Source of the DNA: Pseudonocardia ammonioxydans | Lineage (GTDB): Bacteria; Actinomycetota; Actinomycetes; Mycobacteriales; Pseudonocardiaceae | NCBI RefSeq assembly: GCF_900115005.1 | Contig: NZ_FOUY01000015.1 | Location: forward strand, 62,001 to 126,000 | Length of the DNA stretch: 64,000 nt | Direction of reading: 5' to 3' | Shown here: one piece after another, positions 8,347 through 18,963 of the stretch | Layout: each line of letters begins with the position of its first letter | Position numbering within the stretch: the first letter of the stretch is position 1 | Notes under the pieces: model-generated | What the model was told of the DNA's origin: nothing | What the model saw: only the letters and a program-made list of their open reading frames with translations | The model's database searches: none | Translations under genes and position numbers: made by a program

Positions 8347-9345
8347 GTGCGGACAGCAGCTCGCCCCGAGCTCGCCGGGCACGTCCTGACCCGCGACGCC
8401 GACCTCGGACGGTTCCGGACCCACCTCAACGCGCTGTTCTACCCGGCCACCGTCCGGTCGCTGTCGCGGGACGCGACCGGACGCGGTGAGCTGCGCGGCG
8501 CCCGGACCGAGAACGTCACGGTCGGGATCATGCGGTTCGGGCAGGACACCTCGGTCGACCCCGGGCGGCACGCCGGCCACTACCACGTCAACGTCGTGCT
8601 GCACGGCACCGTGGTCGCCGCGGCGGGCGACCGGCAGTGCGTCGGTACCGCGGGCACGGCCGCGGTGTTCAGCCCGGGCCTGACGCACCGGCTGGTGCAC
8701 TGCGCACGCGGCGCCGAGCAGATCGGGGTGAAGATCGGGCGCGACCTGGTCGACGACGAGCTGGAGGCGCTGCTGGGGCGGCCTGCCGAGCACCCGCTGC
8801 AGTTCGAGGTCGCGTTCCCGCTCACCGACCCGGCCGGCCGGAGCTGGCACAACACCCTGCGGCTGCTGATCGGCGAGCTCGACGACGACGGCCTGATCGG
8901 CACGCCGGTGATGCGGCGCCGCTACGAGCAGCTGCTCGCCGGCGGGCTCCTGCTCGGCCAGCGGCACAACCACACCGCGGCGCTGCGCGGCGACCAGGGC
9001 GGGGAACCCGCGCCGCGACCGGCCGCGGTGCGCGCCGTGATCGACCTGGTCCAGGCCCGGCCCGAGGAGCCCTACACGCTGGGCGACCTGGCCCGGGCCG
9101 GTGGTGTGAGCGCCCGCCGCCTGCAGGAGGGCTTCCGCCGGCACGTCGGTGTCCCGCCGATGGCCTACCTCGCCGGCGTCCGGCTCGACCGCGTCCGCCG
9201 CGACCTGCGCGCCGGGATCGCCCCGGTGACCGCGGTGGCCCACCACTGGGGGTTCACCCACCTCGGCCGGTTCTCGACGGCGTATCGGGAACGCTTCGGG
9301 GAGCGCCCGTCGCAGACCGCCGCCGGCGCTTGCACGCGGCGCTGA
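8347..9345 (+). CDS. AraC family regulator, probable activator of the hydroxyquinol genes
   Basis: A 332-residue regulator with an N-terminal ligand-sensing domain of the AraC-binding-like type (about residues 15-190, containing the HYHVNVVLHG beta strand) and a C-terminal double helix-turn-helix (TLGDLARAGGVSARRLQEGF and the second helix pair ending FSTAYRERFGERPSQ). The GTG at 8347 is preferred over longer in-frame starts because a TAGACT hexamer sits seven bases upstream and the normal protein begins here. It diverges from the hydroxyquinol dioxygenase gene, the usual position of a pathway activator; this role is inferred. Confidence 0.85.
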   Translation: MRTAARPELAGHVLTRDADLGRFRTHLNALFYPATVRSLSRDATGRGELRGARTENVTVGIMRFGQDTSVDPGRHAGHYHVNVVLHGTVVAAAGDRQCVGTAGTAAVFSPGLTHRLVHCARGAEQIGVKIGRDLVDDELEALLGRPAEHPLQFEVAFPLTDPAGRSWHNTLRLLIGELDDDGLIGTPVMRRRYEQLLAGGLLLGQRHNHTAALRGDQGGEPAPRPAAVRAVIDLVQARPEEPYTLGDLARAGGVSARRLQEGFRRHVGVPPMAYLAGVRLDRVRRDLRAGIAPVTAVAHHWGFTHLGRFSTAYRERFGERPSQTAAGACTRR

Positions 9346-9386
9346 CGAGGGGCCGCACGACCCCGGATCTGTGGCAGGATCGTCGC

Positions 9387-9830
9387 GTGACCAGCAGCGA
9401 CGACCAGCGCCTGCGTGATCTCGCGCGGCTGCGCCGGGTGCGCGACCGGATCGACCGCGAGTACGCCCGGCCCCTCGACGTCACCGCGCTCGCCCGCGGC
9501 GAGCACATGTCCGCAGGCCACCTGTCCCGCGAGTTCCGCCGGGCCTACGGCGAGTCGCCCTACAGCTACCTCATGACCCGCCGGATCGAGCGCGCGATGG
9601 CGCTGCTGCGCCGCGGCGACCTGTCGGTGACCGAGGTGTGCTTCGCCGTCGGGTGCTCGTCGCTGGGCACGTTCAGCACTCGCTTCGCGGAGCTGGTCGG
9701 CATGCCGCCGAGCGTGTTCCGGCGCGAGTGCGCGCGCGGCACGGAGGGGATCCCGGCGTGCGTCGCCAAGCACGCCACCAGACCGGTCAGGAATCGAGAA
9801 GCCCGGGAACCGGCCACCTCCCTAGCGTGA
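9387..9830 (+). CDS. Small AraC-type helix-turn-helix regulator (copy 1)
   Basis: A 147-residue protein that is almost entirely the AraC DNA-binding domain: first helix-turn-helix around DVTALARGEHMSAGHLSREF and second around SVTEVCFAVGCSSLGTFSTRF. It has no separate sensor domain, then a basic tail with GIPACVAKHATRP. The GTG at 9387 has a CAGGAT hexamer six bases upstream and no ribosome-binding site. The VOC-fold gene starts six bases after its stop. The same gene pair recurs at 38503-39414, so this is a two-gene module. Confidence 0.88.
   Translation: MTSSDDQRLRDLARLRRVRDRIDREYARPLDVTALARGEHMSAGHLSREFRRAYGESPYSYLMTRRIERAMALLRRGDLSVTEVCFAVGCSSLGTFSTRFAELVGMPPSVFRRECARGTEGIPACVAKHATRPVRNREAREPATSLA
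9823..9828 (+). promoter_or_regulatory. Probable leaderless -10 of VOC gene, copy 1
   Basis: TAGCGT lies seven bases before the ATG at 9836 and overlaps the stop of the AraC-type gene. No ribosome-binding site is present, so the VOC gene may have its own leaderless message. The same hexamer precedes the paralogous VOC gene at 38977. Confidence 0.4.
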
Positions 9831-9835
9831 ACGCC

Positions 9836-10270
9836 ATGACCACCGCAGACAACGGCACCGCACCCATCACCATCCACTCGAGCTTCCTGCCCCACTCCGA
9901 CGCCGAGGCGTCGCTGGCGTTCTACCGGGACGCACTCGGCTTCGAGGTCCGCCTCGACGTGGGCTACGAGGACATGCGCTGGATCACCGTCGGGCCGCCC
10001 GGCCAGCCGTCTGTCTCGATCGTCCTCGCACCGCCCGCGGCGGACCCCGGCGTCACCGACGAGGAGCGCCGCGTGGTCACCGAGATGATGGCCAAGGGCA
10101 CCCACTCGGCGATCCTGCTGGCCAGCACCGATCTCGACACCGCGTTCGACAAGGTCCAGGCCAGCGGGGCCGAGGTCGTGCAGGAACCGATGGACCAGCC
10201 CTACGGCGTGCGGGACTGCGCCTTCCGTGACCCCTCGGGCAACATGGTCCGGATCCAGGAGCGGGCGTGA
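9836..10270 (+). CDS. VOC/glyoxalase-fold protein (copy 1)
   Basis: A 144-residue vicinal-oxygen-chelate protein with paired beta-alpha-beta-beta-beta units: SSFLPHSDAEASLAFYRDAL at the start and the closing GVRDCAFRDPSGNMVRIQE with the metal-site glutamate position. Substrate unknown; relatives act as glyoxalases, dioxygenases or drug-binding proteins. The ATG at 9836 is favoured; an in-frame GTG three codons earlier overlaps the preceding stop. It forms a conserved pair with the small AraC regulator just upstream. Confidence 0.85.
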   Translation: MTTADNGTAPITIHSSFLPHSDAEASLAFYRDALGFEVRLDVGYEDMRWITVGPPGQPSVSIVLAPPAADPGVTDEERRVVTEMMAKGTHSAILLASTDLDTAFDKVQASGAEVVQEPMDQPYGVRDCAFRDPSGNMVRIQERA

Positions 10271-10364
10271 CGGTCGCCGCCGGCGCCGCCGTGGGGCGCG
10301 TAACGACCCACCCGGCCGCCGCCGACAGGACACCGGACACACCGGACGATCTCGGGGGAGACAG

Positions 10365-12743
<2,379 letters not shown>

Positions 12744-12753
12744 GCCCCGCCGC

Positions 12754-13728
12754 TCAGGTCTCCAGGTCGGCCAGCGTCTGGAGCAGGCCCTCCCAGGCGG
12801 TCCGGCTGTCGGCGTCGTCGGCGTGCGGGGCGCGGAACCAGCGCAGGAACTCGCCCAGGTCGGCCAGCCCCCACCGCAGCCGGTACAGCTCCAGCGCGTG
12901 CGGTTCCGGCTCTTGCCCGGTCGCGTCGGTGTAGGCGGCCAGGTCCCCGCCGACGACGGCGAGGTCGCGTTCCGGCACGCCGACCCCGACCGTGTCCCAG
13001 TCGATCAGCAGGCGCCCGCCGCCGGCGTCGAGCAGGTTGCCCGGGTGCGGCTCGCCGTGGGTGACCACCGGCCGGCGCCCGGCCTCGCCGAGCTGGTGGG
13101 CCAGCGCGTCGGCGTCGGCCAGCCGGGAGCGGATCATCGCCGCGTGCGTGACGACGGCCTGGCGGGCCGGCTCGGCGAACGGGCCACCGCTCCACGACGT
13201 CTCCTGCCCGGCGAGCGCGTCCTCGATCACCGCCCGGTCCGGGACGTCCGGGGTGTGCACCGGGGTGCCCTCCGGGACCGGCGCCGTGTGCAGCCGGGCC
13301 AGCATCCCGAGCACCTCGTCCCGGTCGGCCGGGGACAGCTCGGTGTAGAAGTCACGGTCGGCGACCGTCCCGACGTGGGCGAACACCGTCGAGGCCCACC
13401 GGCCGTCCAGGTCGGCGACGAGCTCCCCGCCCGGCGACGGCTCGGGCGCCACCACGAACTCCAGCCCGCCCGCGCGCAGCTCGGCCGTGGTGCGCATCGC
13501 CGCCCGGTAGCCGGTCAGCGCGGCCGCGGCCGTCGCGCCGCACTGCGGCTTGTCGGTCAGGTCGGAGACCTTCACGAACCAGCGCCGGCCGTCCGCGCCG
13601 GTCGCCTCCCAGTGGTAGTCGCCGAAGCCGACCGCCCGGTAGCGCAGCTCGCGGGCGTCGATCCCGTGGTGGCGGGACAGGGCGGAGCGCACGTCGCCGT
13701 CGTCGAATCCGCTCGGTCGCTGCTCCAT
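12754..13728 (-). CDS. Aminoglycoside phosphotransferase-like kinase
   Basis: A 324-residue small-molecule kinase of the APH/choline-kinase fold, closest in wording to spectinomycin-phosphotransferase-like proteins. Visible: the ATP-site lysine in FVKVS (Lys53), the catalytic loop VTHGEPHPGN (224-231), in which the usual Asp is Glu, and the metal-binding LIDWD (241-245). The Asp-to-Glu change in the catalytic loop is unusual and may mark a changed or weak activity. It converges on the UvrA paralogue with a ten-base gap. Whether it modifies an antibiotic or a metabolite is not decidable here. Confidence 0.82.
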   Translation of the reverse strand: MEQRPSGFDDGDVRSALSRHHGIDARELRYRAVGFGDYHWEATGADGRRWFVKVSDLTDKPQCGATAAAALTGYRAAMRTTAELRAGGLEFVVAPEPSPGGELVADLDGRWASTVFAHVGTVADRDFYTELSPADRDEVLGMLARLHTAPVPEGTPVHTPDVPDRAVIEDALAGQETSWSGGPFAEPARQAVVTHAAMIRSRLADADALAHQLGEAGRRPVVTHGEPHPGNLLDAGGGRLLIDWDTVGVGVPERDLAVVGGDLAAYTDATGQEPEPHALELYRLRWGLADLGEFLRWFRAPHADDADSRTAWEGLLQTLADLET

Positions 13729-13835
13729 GCGGGGGATGCTCTCGCGATCGGCGCCGCCCGGCCACAGCAGGGGCGGCCGTCACGCGACGGGCACCGGCGC
13801 CGAGATCCCTCCTACGACGACGGACGGAGGACGGT

Positions 13836-15461
13836 ATGGCGACCGACGACGAGACGGTCACCGACGAGATCGTGGTGGTCGGGGCGGGGCCGGTGGGGCT
13901 CACCGCGGCCTGCCTGCTGGCCCGCGACGGCATCGCGGTGCGGGTGGTCGAGAAGCTCCAGCGGTGCACCACCGAGTCCCGCGCCGTCGGCGTGCACGCC
14001 CGCAGCCTGGAGATGCTCGCCGCCCTGGGAGTGCGGGCGGACCTGGAGGCACGTGGCCGGCGGATCACGGCCCTGGAGGTGGTCGACGGGCGGACCGGCC
14101 GCACCCGGGCGCGCGTGGGCCTCGGGCACGTGCGCAGCCGGCACCCCTACGTGCTCGACGTCGCCCAGCCGGACACGGAGGACGTGCTGGCCGGTCGCGC
14201 CGCCGCGCTCGGGGTGCGGATCGAGCGCGGCGTCGAGCTGACCGGGCTGACCCAGGACGCGGACGGCGTCACGCTCACCCTGCGCTCGGCCGCCGGCGAG
14301 CGGACCCTGCGGACCGGGTGGGTGGTGGGTGCCGACGGCGGCCACAGCACGGTCCGGGACCTCGTCGGTACCCGGCTGGAGGGCGGCTTCCACGGGCGGC
14401 ACTTCGCGATGGCCGACGTCGACGCCGACACCGACCTCTCCCCGGACACCATCCGGATGTTCACCCACCCCGACGGCATGGGGATCCTGTTCCCGCTGGC
14501 CGGGGCCCGCGTACGGATCATGTTCCTGGTCGATCCGCCCGCGCCGGGCGAGGAGCTCACCCTGGCCCGGATCCAGGAGCTGGCCGACGCCCGGACCAGC
14601 GCCCGGATCACCGTGCGGGACCCGCGCTGGCTGACCTGGTTCGAGGTCCACCACGCCCAGGTGCCGCGCTACCGCCACGGCCGCGTCCTGCTCGCCGGCG
14701 ACGCCGCCCACATCCACAGCCCGGCCGGGGCCCAGGGCATGAACACCGGGATGCAGGACGCGGCGAACCTGGCCTGGAAGCTCGCCCTCGTTGCGCGGGG
14801 CCGGGCCGGCGACGGGCTCCTCGACAGCTACGACGCCGAACGGCACCCGGTCGGGGCGGAGGTGGTCCGGGCGACGACGCTGCTCACCGCGGTCGGCGCC
14901 GGCTCCGGCCCGGAGGTCGTGCTCCGCGACGCCGCGCTGTTCGTCGCCGGGCACGTCCGCCGCGCGGCGGACGGTGCCGCCGAGCGGCTGGCGGAGCAGA
15001 CCGTCCACTACCGGCACGGCCCGCTGTCGGTGCAGGACGGTGCGGACCACCGGCGGCACGGCGCGGCCCGGGCGGGTGACCACGCGCCGGACCCGGCCGG
15101 GCTGTGCCGCCCGGACGGCACCCCGGTCGCCGTCGAGGAACTCCTGGCCCGCCCGGGCCTGCTGCTGCTCGTGCGCGGCGCGGACGCGGTCCGGGCCGCC
15201 GAGCTCGCGGAGGTGCTGGGTGAGCTCGGCGTCGTGGTCCGGGTCGTGCCCGATGCCTCCTCGGCGGCCGGCGCCCGCGACGACGAGGTCCTCGTCGACA
15301 CCGGCGACATGTTCGGGCCGGCGTACGGCACCGGCCCGGAGCGGATTGCGCTGATCCGCCCCGACGGGTATCTCGCGCTGGTGGCCGCCACGACGGACCC
15401 GGAGCCGCTGCGCCGCTACCTCGCCGACGTCCTGGCCGTCCGCCGGGCGGCTGCCGGGTGA
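13836..15461 (+). CDS. FAD-dependent aromatic monooxygenase (PheA/TfdB-like)
   Basis: A 541-residue group A flavin monooxygenase. FAD motifs are clear: GAGPVG at 16-21, the DG motif GADGGHSTVR near 168 and the GD motif LLAGDAAHIHSPAGAQGMN near 287; the C-terminal 170 residues form the thioredoxin-like domain of phenol hydroxylases. CGGAGG lies eight bases before the ATG. Such enzymes hydroxylate phenols or polyketide rings. It could feed hydroxyquinol to the dioxygenase cluster 6 kb away, but there is no direct link. The divergent gap to the kinase gene contains nested GC-rich inverted repeats (CGGCGCC at 13749 and its complement at 13796). Confidence 0.87.
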   Translation: MATDDETVTDEIVVVGAGPVGLTAACLLARDGIAVRVVEKLQRCTTESRAVGVHARSLEMLAALGVRADLEARGRRITALEVVDGRTGRTRARVGLGHVRSRHPYVLDVAQPDTEDVLAGRAAALGVRIERGVELTGLTQDADGVTLTLRSAAGERTLRTGWVVGADGGHSTVRDLVGTRLEGGFHGRHFAMADVDADTDLSPDTIRMFTHPDGMGILFPLAGARVRIMFLVDPPAPGEELTLARIQELADARTSARITVRDPRWLTWFEVHHAQVPRYRHGRVLLAGDAAHIHSPAGAQGMNTGMQDAANLAWKLALVARGRAGDGLLDSYDAERHPVGAEVVRATTLLTAVGAGSGPEVVLRDAALFVAGHVRRAADGAAERLAEQTVHYRHGPLSVQDGADHRRHGAARAGDHAPDPAGLCRPDGTPVAVEELLARPGLLLLVRGADAVRAAELAEVLGELGVVVRVVPDASSAAGARDDEVLVDTGDMFGPAYGTGPERIALIRPDGYLALVAATTDPEPLRRYLADVLAVRRAAAG

Positions 15462-15565
15462 ACCGGAGATCACGACTTCGGTCGCACCGGACGGCGACCT
15501 TCGCCGGGTGCGGTACCGGCGCCGGGGGAGCACGCTCGGGTGACGGCGAGCGGGAGGAGCACGAG

Positions 15566-16234
15566 ATGGACGACGGCAGGGGGGACCACGGCAGGGCGGC
15601 CACCCTGCCCGAGCTGCTGGCCGTGGTGCTGCTCGACCCGGTCACCGGACGGTTCGTCGTCGACCAGCAGCGCACCGAGCGGGCGCTGGCCGGCGCGGTG
15701 CTGCTCGACCTCGCGGGCCGTGGCCGGCTGGAGACCGACGGCTACCGGCATCCCCGGCTGCGCCTGGCCGCCGGGCCGGGTGCCGACGTCGTCGCCGATC
15801 GGGCGACCCGGCTGCCGACCGGCTGGTTCCGGGCCAAGCGGGGCGTGACCCGGCTCGTCCCAGGGCTGCGCGCCGCCGTGCTCGACGCGCTGGTGCGCGG
15901 CGGACGCGTCGACCGCGAACCCGGCGGGTTCCTGCGCTTCGCCCGCTGGTGGCCGGACACGGTGCTGCGTGACACGCTGCTGGCCGGGGTGGCCGCCGCG
16001 CTGCGCGACGGAGCGGCCACCGACGCCCGCATCGCGGGGCTGGTCTCGCTGCTGCACGCGGTACGGGCCGAGCACCGGGTGCTCGACGGGCGCCGCCGCG
16101 AGCTGCGCGAGCGCGCCCGGCTCGTCGCCGACGGCGACTGGGCCGGACCGGCGGTCACCGCCGCCGTGCGGGAGGTCCAGGCCGCCGCGGCCGCGGCGGC
16201 GTCGTCGGCCGCGATCGCCGGGAGCAGCTCGTGA
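15566..16234 (+). CDS. GPP34 (GOLPH3-like) family protein
   Basis: A 222-residue protein matching the actinobacterial GPP34 family: it opens with TLPELLAVVLLDPVTGRF, continues with the alanine/leucine-rich LAGAVLLDLAGRGRLE segment and ends in a helical, arginine-rich half. Eukaryotic GOLPH3 binds phosphatidylinositol-4-phosphate; the bacterial role is unknown. The ATG at 15566 is selected for its GGGAGG ribosome-binding site; an earlier in-frame start lacks one. It precedes a two-component system but is separated from it by a strong hairpin. Confidence 0.85.
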   Translation: MDDGRGDHGRAATLPELLAVVLLDPVTGRFVVDQQRTERALAGAVLLDLAGRGRLETDGYRHPRLRLAAGPGADVVADRATRLPTGWFRAKRGVTRLVPGLRAAVLDALVRGGRVDREPGGFLRFARWWPDTVLRDTLLAGVAAALRDGAATDARIAGLVSLLHAVRAEHRVLDGRRRELRERARLVADGDWAGPAVTAAVREVQAAAAAAASSAAIAGSSS

Positions 16235-16335
16235 CCGGCCCGGGAGCAACCCGGCGGGGGGACGCGTGAGCTCGTGGGGAGGGCACACGCGGGGGACGGG
16301 ATCGGGGGGATCCTGACCGCCCTGGCGGGACCGGT

Positions 16336-16374
16336 GGGCGGGCGCGGCGTTCGAGGGGGGCGCCGTGCCCGCCC
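16336..16374 (+). terminator. Strong hairpin after the GPP34 gene
   Basis: Fourteen-base arms (GGGCGGGCGCGGCG and CGCCGTGCCCGCCC, one G-T wobble) enclose an 11-base G-rich loop. There is no U-run, as is usual in actinobacteria. It lies between the GPP34 stop and the kinase promoter. Confidence 0.55.
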
Positions 16375-16414
16375 GGTCCGGACAGAACATCCTGGACACT
16401 CACGGTGGGCCGAA

Positions 16415-16420
16415 TATGGT
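16415..16420 (+). promoter_or_regulatory. Probable leaderless -10 of the sensor kinase
   Basis: TATGGT lies six bases before the GTG at 16427, with no ribosome-binding site in between. This supports the chosen start over the longer open frame. Confidence 0.4.
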
Positions 16421-16426
16421 CGACGC

Positions 16427-17563
16427 GTGCTCCCACCGGCCGTGCGCTCCGCGATCCTGATGATCGCGGTGGCTGCCGCCGGGCTGACCACGGGCGAGGT
16501 CCGGCCGTTCGACGGCGCCGGAGGGTTCGCGCTGTTGCTGCTCGGCCTGGCGGCGATCGCGGGCATCCCGTGGCGCTACCGGTACCCGTGGCCGTTCGCG
16601 CTCGGCGCGATCGTCGTCGGCCTGGTCTCCGCCGTCGCGACGTACCTGCCGCTGGTGGGTGTGTTCGTCATCGCGACCCGGCGCCGGACGACCGAGACCG
16701 TGCTCGTGCTCGTGCTGTCGGTCGCGGCCGCGGTCGGCAACATCGTCGTCGGCGTCCCCGACGTCGAGGAGATGCTGTTCCTGCTCGGCGGTGCCGTGGC
16801 GTTCCTGACCACCTCGGCGGTCGGCGGCCTGCTCGCGGGCAACCGCCGCGCCATGGTCGAGGACCTGCGGGAACGACTGGCCCGTGCCGAGGCCGACCGG
16901 GCGGTGCGCGACGAGCAGGCCCGGGCGGCCGAGCGGCGCCGGATCGCGGGGGAGATGCACGACCGGCTCGGGCATCGGCTCTCGCTGCTGTCGGTGCACG
17001 CCGGGGCGCTGGCCCTGCGCACCGACCTGTCGGCCCGGACCGTCCGGGAGAGCGCGGAGGTGCTGCGCGACACCACGCACCGCGCGATGGAGGACCTGCG
17101 CACGATCGTGCAGGTGCTCAACGAGCCGCCCTGCCCCGAGGAGGACGACCCGCCCGGCGCGGAGGACCTCACCGCGGTCGAGGAGCTGGTGGCCGAGGCA
17201 CGCGCGGCCGGTGCCGACGTCTCGCTGCGGTCGACCGCGCTGCTCATGGTCTCCCCGCCCGGGCGGCCGCTGGCCGGCGTCGCCTACCGGGTGGTGCGCG
17301 AGGGCCTGACCAACGCCGCGCGACACTCGCCGGGCGCGGCGGTGGAGGTGGTCCTCGACGGCCGCCCCGGCCGCGACCTCACCGTCACCGTGCACTCCGG
17401 GTGCACCGGTGACCGGCCCGCGCCGGAGGGCGCAGGCACCGGTCTGGTGGGGTTGCGCGAGCGGGTGGAGACGCTGACCGGCGGGACGCTCGCGCACGGA
17501 CCGCTGCCCGACGGGTACCGCCTGCGGGCGGTGCTGCCGTGGACGAAGGAGAGACACGCGTGA
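16427..17563 (+). CDS. Two-component sensor histidine kinase (NarL-partner type, HisKA_3)
   Basis: A 378-residue membrane kinase. About five hydrophobic segments occupy residues 5-140, followed by a coiled linker and the dimerisation/phosphoacceptor helix AAERRRIAGEMHDRLGHRL with His178. The HATPase domain shows VREGLTNAARHSPG (N-box) and GTGLVGLRERVETLTGG (G-box). The sensor part is wholly transmembrane with no large extracellular loop, so the signal is probably in or near the membrane. The stop overlaps the response regulator start (GTGA), so kinase and regulator are made together. Confidence 0.92.
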   Translation: MLPPAVRSAILMIAVAAAGLTTGEVRPFDGAGGFALLLLGLAAIAGIPWRYRYPWPFALGAIVVGLVSAVATYLPLVGVFVIATRRRTTETVLVLVLSVAAAVGNIVVGVPDVEEMLFLLGGAVAFLTTSAVGGLLAGNRRAMVEDLRERLARAEADRAVRDEQARAAERRRIAGEMHDRLGHRLSLLSVHAGALALRTDLSARTVRESAEVLRDTTHRAMEDLRTIVQVLNEPPCPEEDDPPGAEDLTAVEELVAEARAAGADVSLRSTALLMVSPPGRPLAGVAYRVVREGLTNAARHSPGAAVEVVLDGRPGRDLTVTVHSGCTGDRPAPEGAGTGLVGLRERVETLTGGTLAHGPLPDGYRLRAVLPWTKERHA

Positions 17564-18264
17564 GCCCCACCGACCACCCTGCCGAGATCCGGGTGCTGCT
17601 GGTCGACGACGATCCGCTGGTGCGCGCCGGGCTGAAGGTGATGCTCGACGGGCACACGATCGACGCGACCGAGTCCGCCCCGCCGCGCCGGATCCGGATC
17701 GTCGCCGACGTCGGCGACGGGGACGAGGTGCCGGACGCGGTCCGGGCCGGGCGCCCGCACGTGGTGCTGATGGACCTGCGGATGCGACGGGTCAACGGCG
17801 TCGTGGCCACCCAGCGGCTGACCGCGGAGCCGGACCCGCCGACCGTCGTCGTGCTGACCACGTTCGACGCCGACGAGCACGTCGTACGGGCGCTGCGGGC
17901 CGGCGCGAGCGGGTTCCTGCTCAAGGACGCCGCACCGGAGGGGATCGTCGAGGCCGTCCGCGCCGCCGCCGACGGCGACGCCGTGCTGTCCCCGGCGATC
18001 ACCCGCCGGTTGATCGGCATCGTCAAGGGCGGCTCCGGGCCGGTGGACCGGCGGCGGTCGGCCCGGACCCGGCTCGACCGGCTGGCCGAGCGGGAACGCG
18101 ACGTCGCCGACGCCGTGGCCCGCGGCGGCTCCAACGCCGACATCGCCGAGGAGCTGCACATGTCGGTGGCGACGGTGAAGTCCTACGTGTCGAAGCTGCT
18201 GCGGGAGCTGGGGCTGGACAACCGGGTGCAGATCGCGTTGCTGGTGCGGGACGCGACCGATTAG
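17560..18264 (+). CDS. NarL/LuxR-family response regulator
   Basis: A 234-residue regulator partnered with the kinase upstream. The receiver domain contains LLVDDDPLVRAGL, phospho-acceptor Asp72 in LMDLRM, a switch threonine in VVVLTTFDADE and the lysine in FLLKDA. The C-terminal LuxR helix-turn-helix is ERERDVADAVARGGSNADIAEELHMSVATVKSYV. An insertion of about ten residues (ATESAPPRRIR) sits between the first helix and second strand of the receiver. The GTG at 17560 overlaps the kinase stop and follows GAAGGAGAG. Targets unknown. Confidence 0.93.
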   Translation: MSPTDHPAEIRVLLVDDDPLVRAGLKVMLDGHTIDATESAPPRRIRIVADVGDGDEVPDAVRAGRPHVVLMDLRMRRVNGVVATQRLTAEPDPPTVVVLTTFDADEHVVRALRAGASGFLLKDAAPEGIVEAVRAAADGDAVLSPAITRRLIGIVKGGSGPVDRRRSARTRLDRLAERERDVADAVARGGSNADIAEELHMSVATVKSYVSKLLRELGLDNRVQIALLVRDATD

Positions 18265-18292
18265 TCCACCCGCCCCGCGCGGTCGGAAGAGC

Positions 18293-18910
18293 ATGAAGCT
18301 CACAGCGACGACGTTCGTCTCGGTCGACGGCGTCTACCAGGGTCCGGGAGCGCCCGACGAGGACACCTCCGGCGGGTTCACCCGGGGCGGCTGGCTCGTG
18401 CCGCACTTCGACGAGCAGCTCGGCGCCTGCATGGAGGAGATCTTCGCCCGGGCCGACGCGTTCCTGCTCGGCCGGCGCACCTACGAGATCTTCGCGGGCT
18501 CCTGGGGCGCGATGGCCGACCCCGGCGACGACCCGATCGCCGTCGGGTTCGCGACGCTGCCGAAGTACGTGGCGTCGACGACGCTGACCGACCCGCAGTG
18601 GGCGGGCACCACGGTGCTCTCCGGCGACGTGGTCACGGCCGTGCGGGAGCTCGCGGCGCGGCCCGGCCGGGAGCTGCAGGTGCACGGCAGCGGCGAGCTG
18701 GTGCAGTGGCTGCTGGCGCACGACCTCCTCGACGAGCTGAACCTGGTGATCGGCCCGGTCGTCGTCGGTGCGGGGCGGCGGCTGTTCCCGGCCGCGGGCG
18801 CGGACACCGCGCTCGAGCTCACCGCGTCCCGGACCACACCGAGCGGGGTCTCGGTCCTGACCTACCGCACCACCGGGCGTCCGGAGTACGGGACGATCGA
18901 GGTGGAGTGA
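18293..18910 (+). CDS. Dihydrofolate reductase-family protein (RibD C-terminal-like)
   Basis: A 205-residue NADPH-binding reductase-fold protein: MKLTATTFVSVDGVYQGPG at the start, LLGRRTYEIFAGSW, KYVASTTL and the ELQVHGSGELVQWLL nucleotide segment, all typical of the RibD-C/YyaP group. Substrate unknown; these are not the housekeeping DHFR. GGAAGAG precedes the ATG. It may be read through from the response regulator, 28 bases upstream. Confidence 0.85.
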   Translation: MKLTATTFVSVDGVYQGPGAPDEDTSGGFTRGGWLVPHFDEQLGACMEEIFARADAFLLGRRTYEIFAGSWGAMADPGDDPIAVGFATLPKYVASTTLTDPQWAGTTVLSGDVVTAVRELAARPGRELQVHGSGELVQWLLAHDLLDELNLVIGPVVVGAGRRLFPAAGADTALELTASRTTPSGVSVLTYRTTGRPEYGTIEVE

Positions 18911-18929
18911 CCCGGGCGCCCAGCCGCTC

Positions 18930-18963
18930 TCAGCGGGGCCGGGAGTTCAGCGGGGCCAGGAGT
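18930..18963 (-). repeat. 17-bp tandem duplication of a gene end including the stop codon
   Basis: TCAGCGGGGCCGGGAGT (18930-18946) is followed at once by TCAGCGGGGCCAGGAGT (18947-18963), one mismatch apart. The second copy is the last codons and TGA of the DUF3152 gene on the minus strand; the first is an extra copy just after the stop. Confidence 0.8.
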
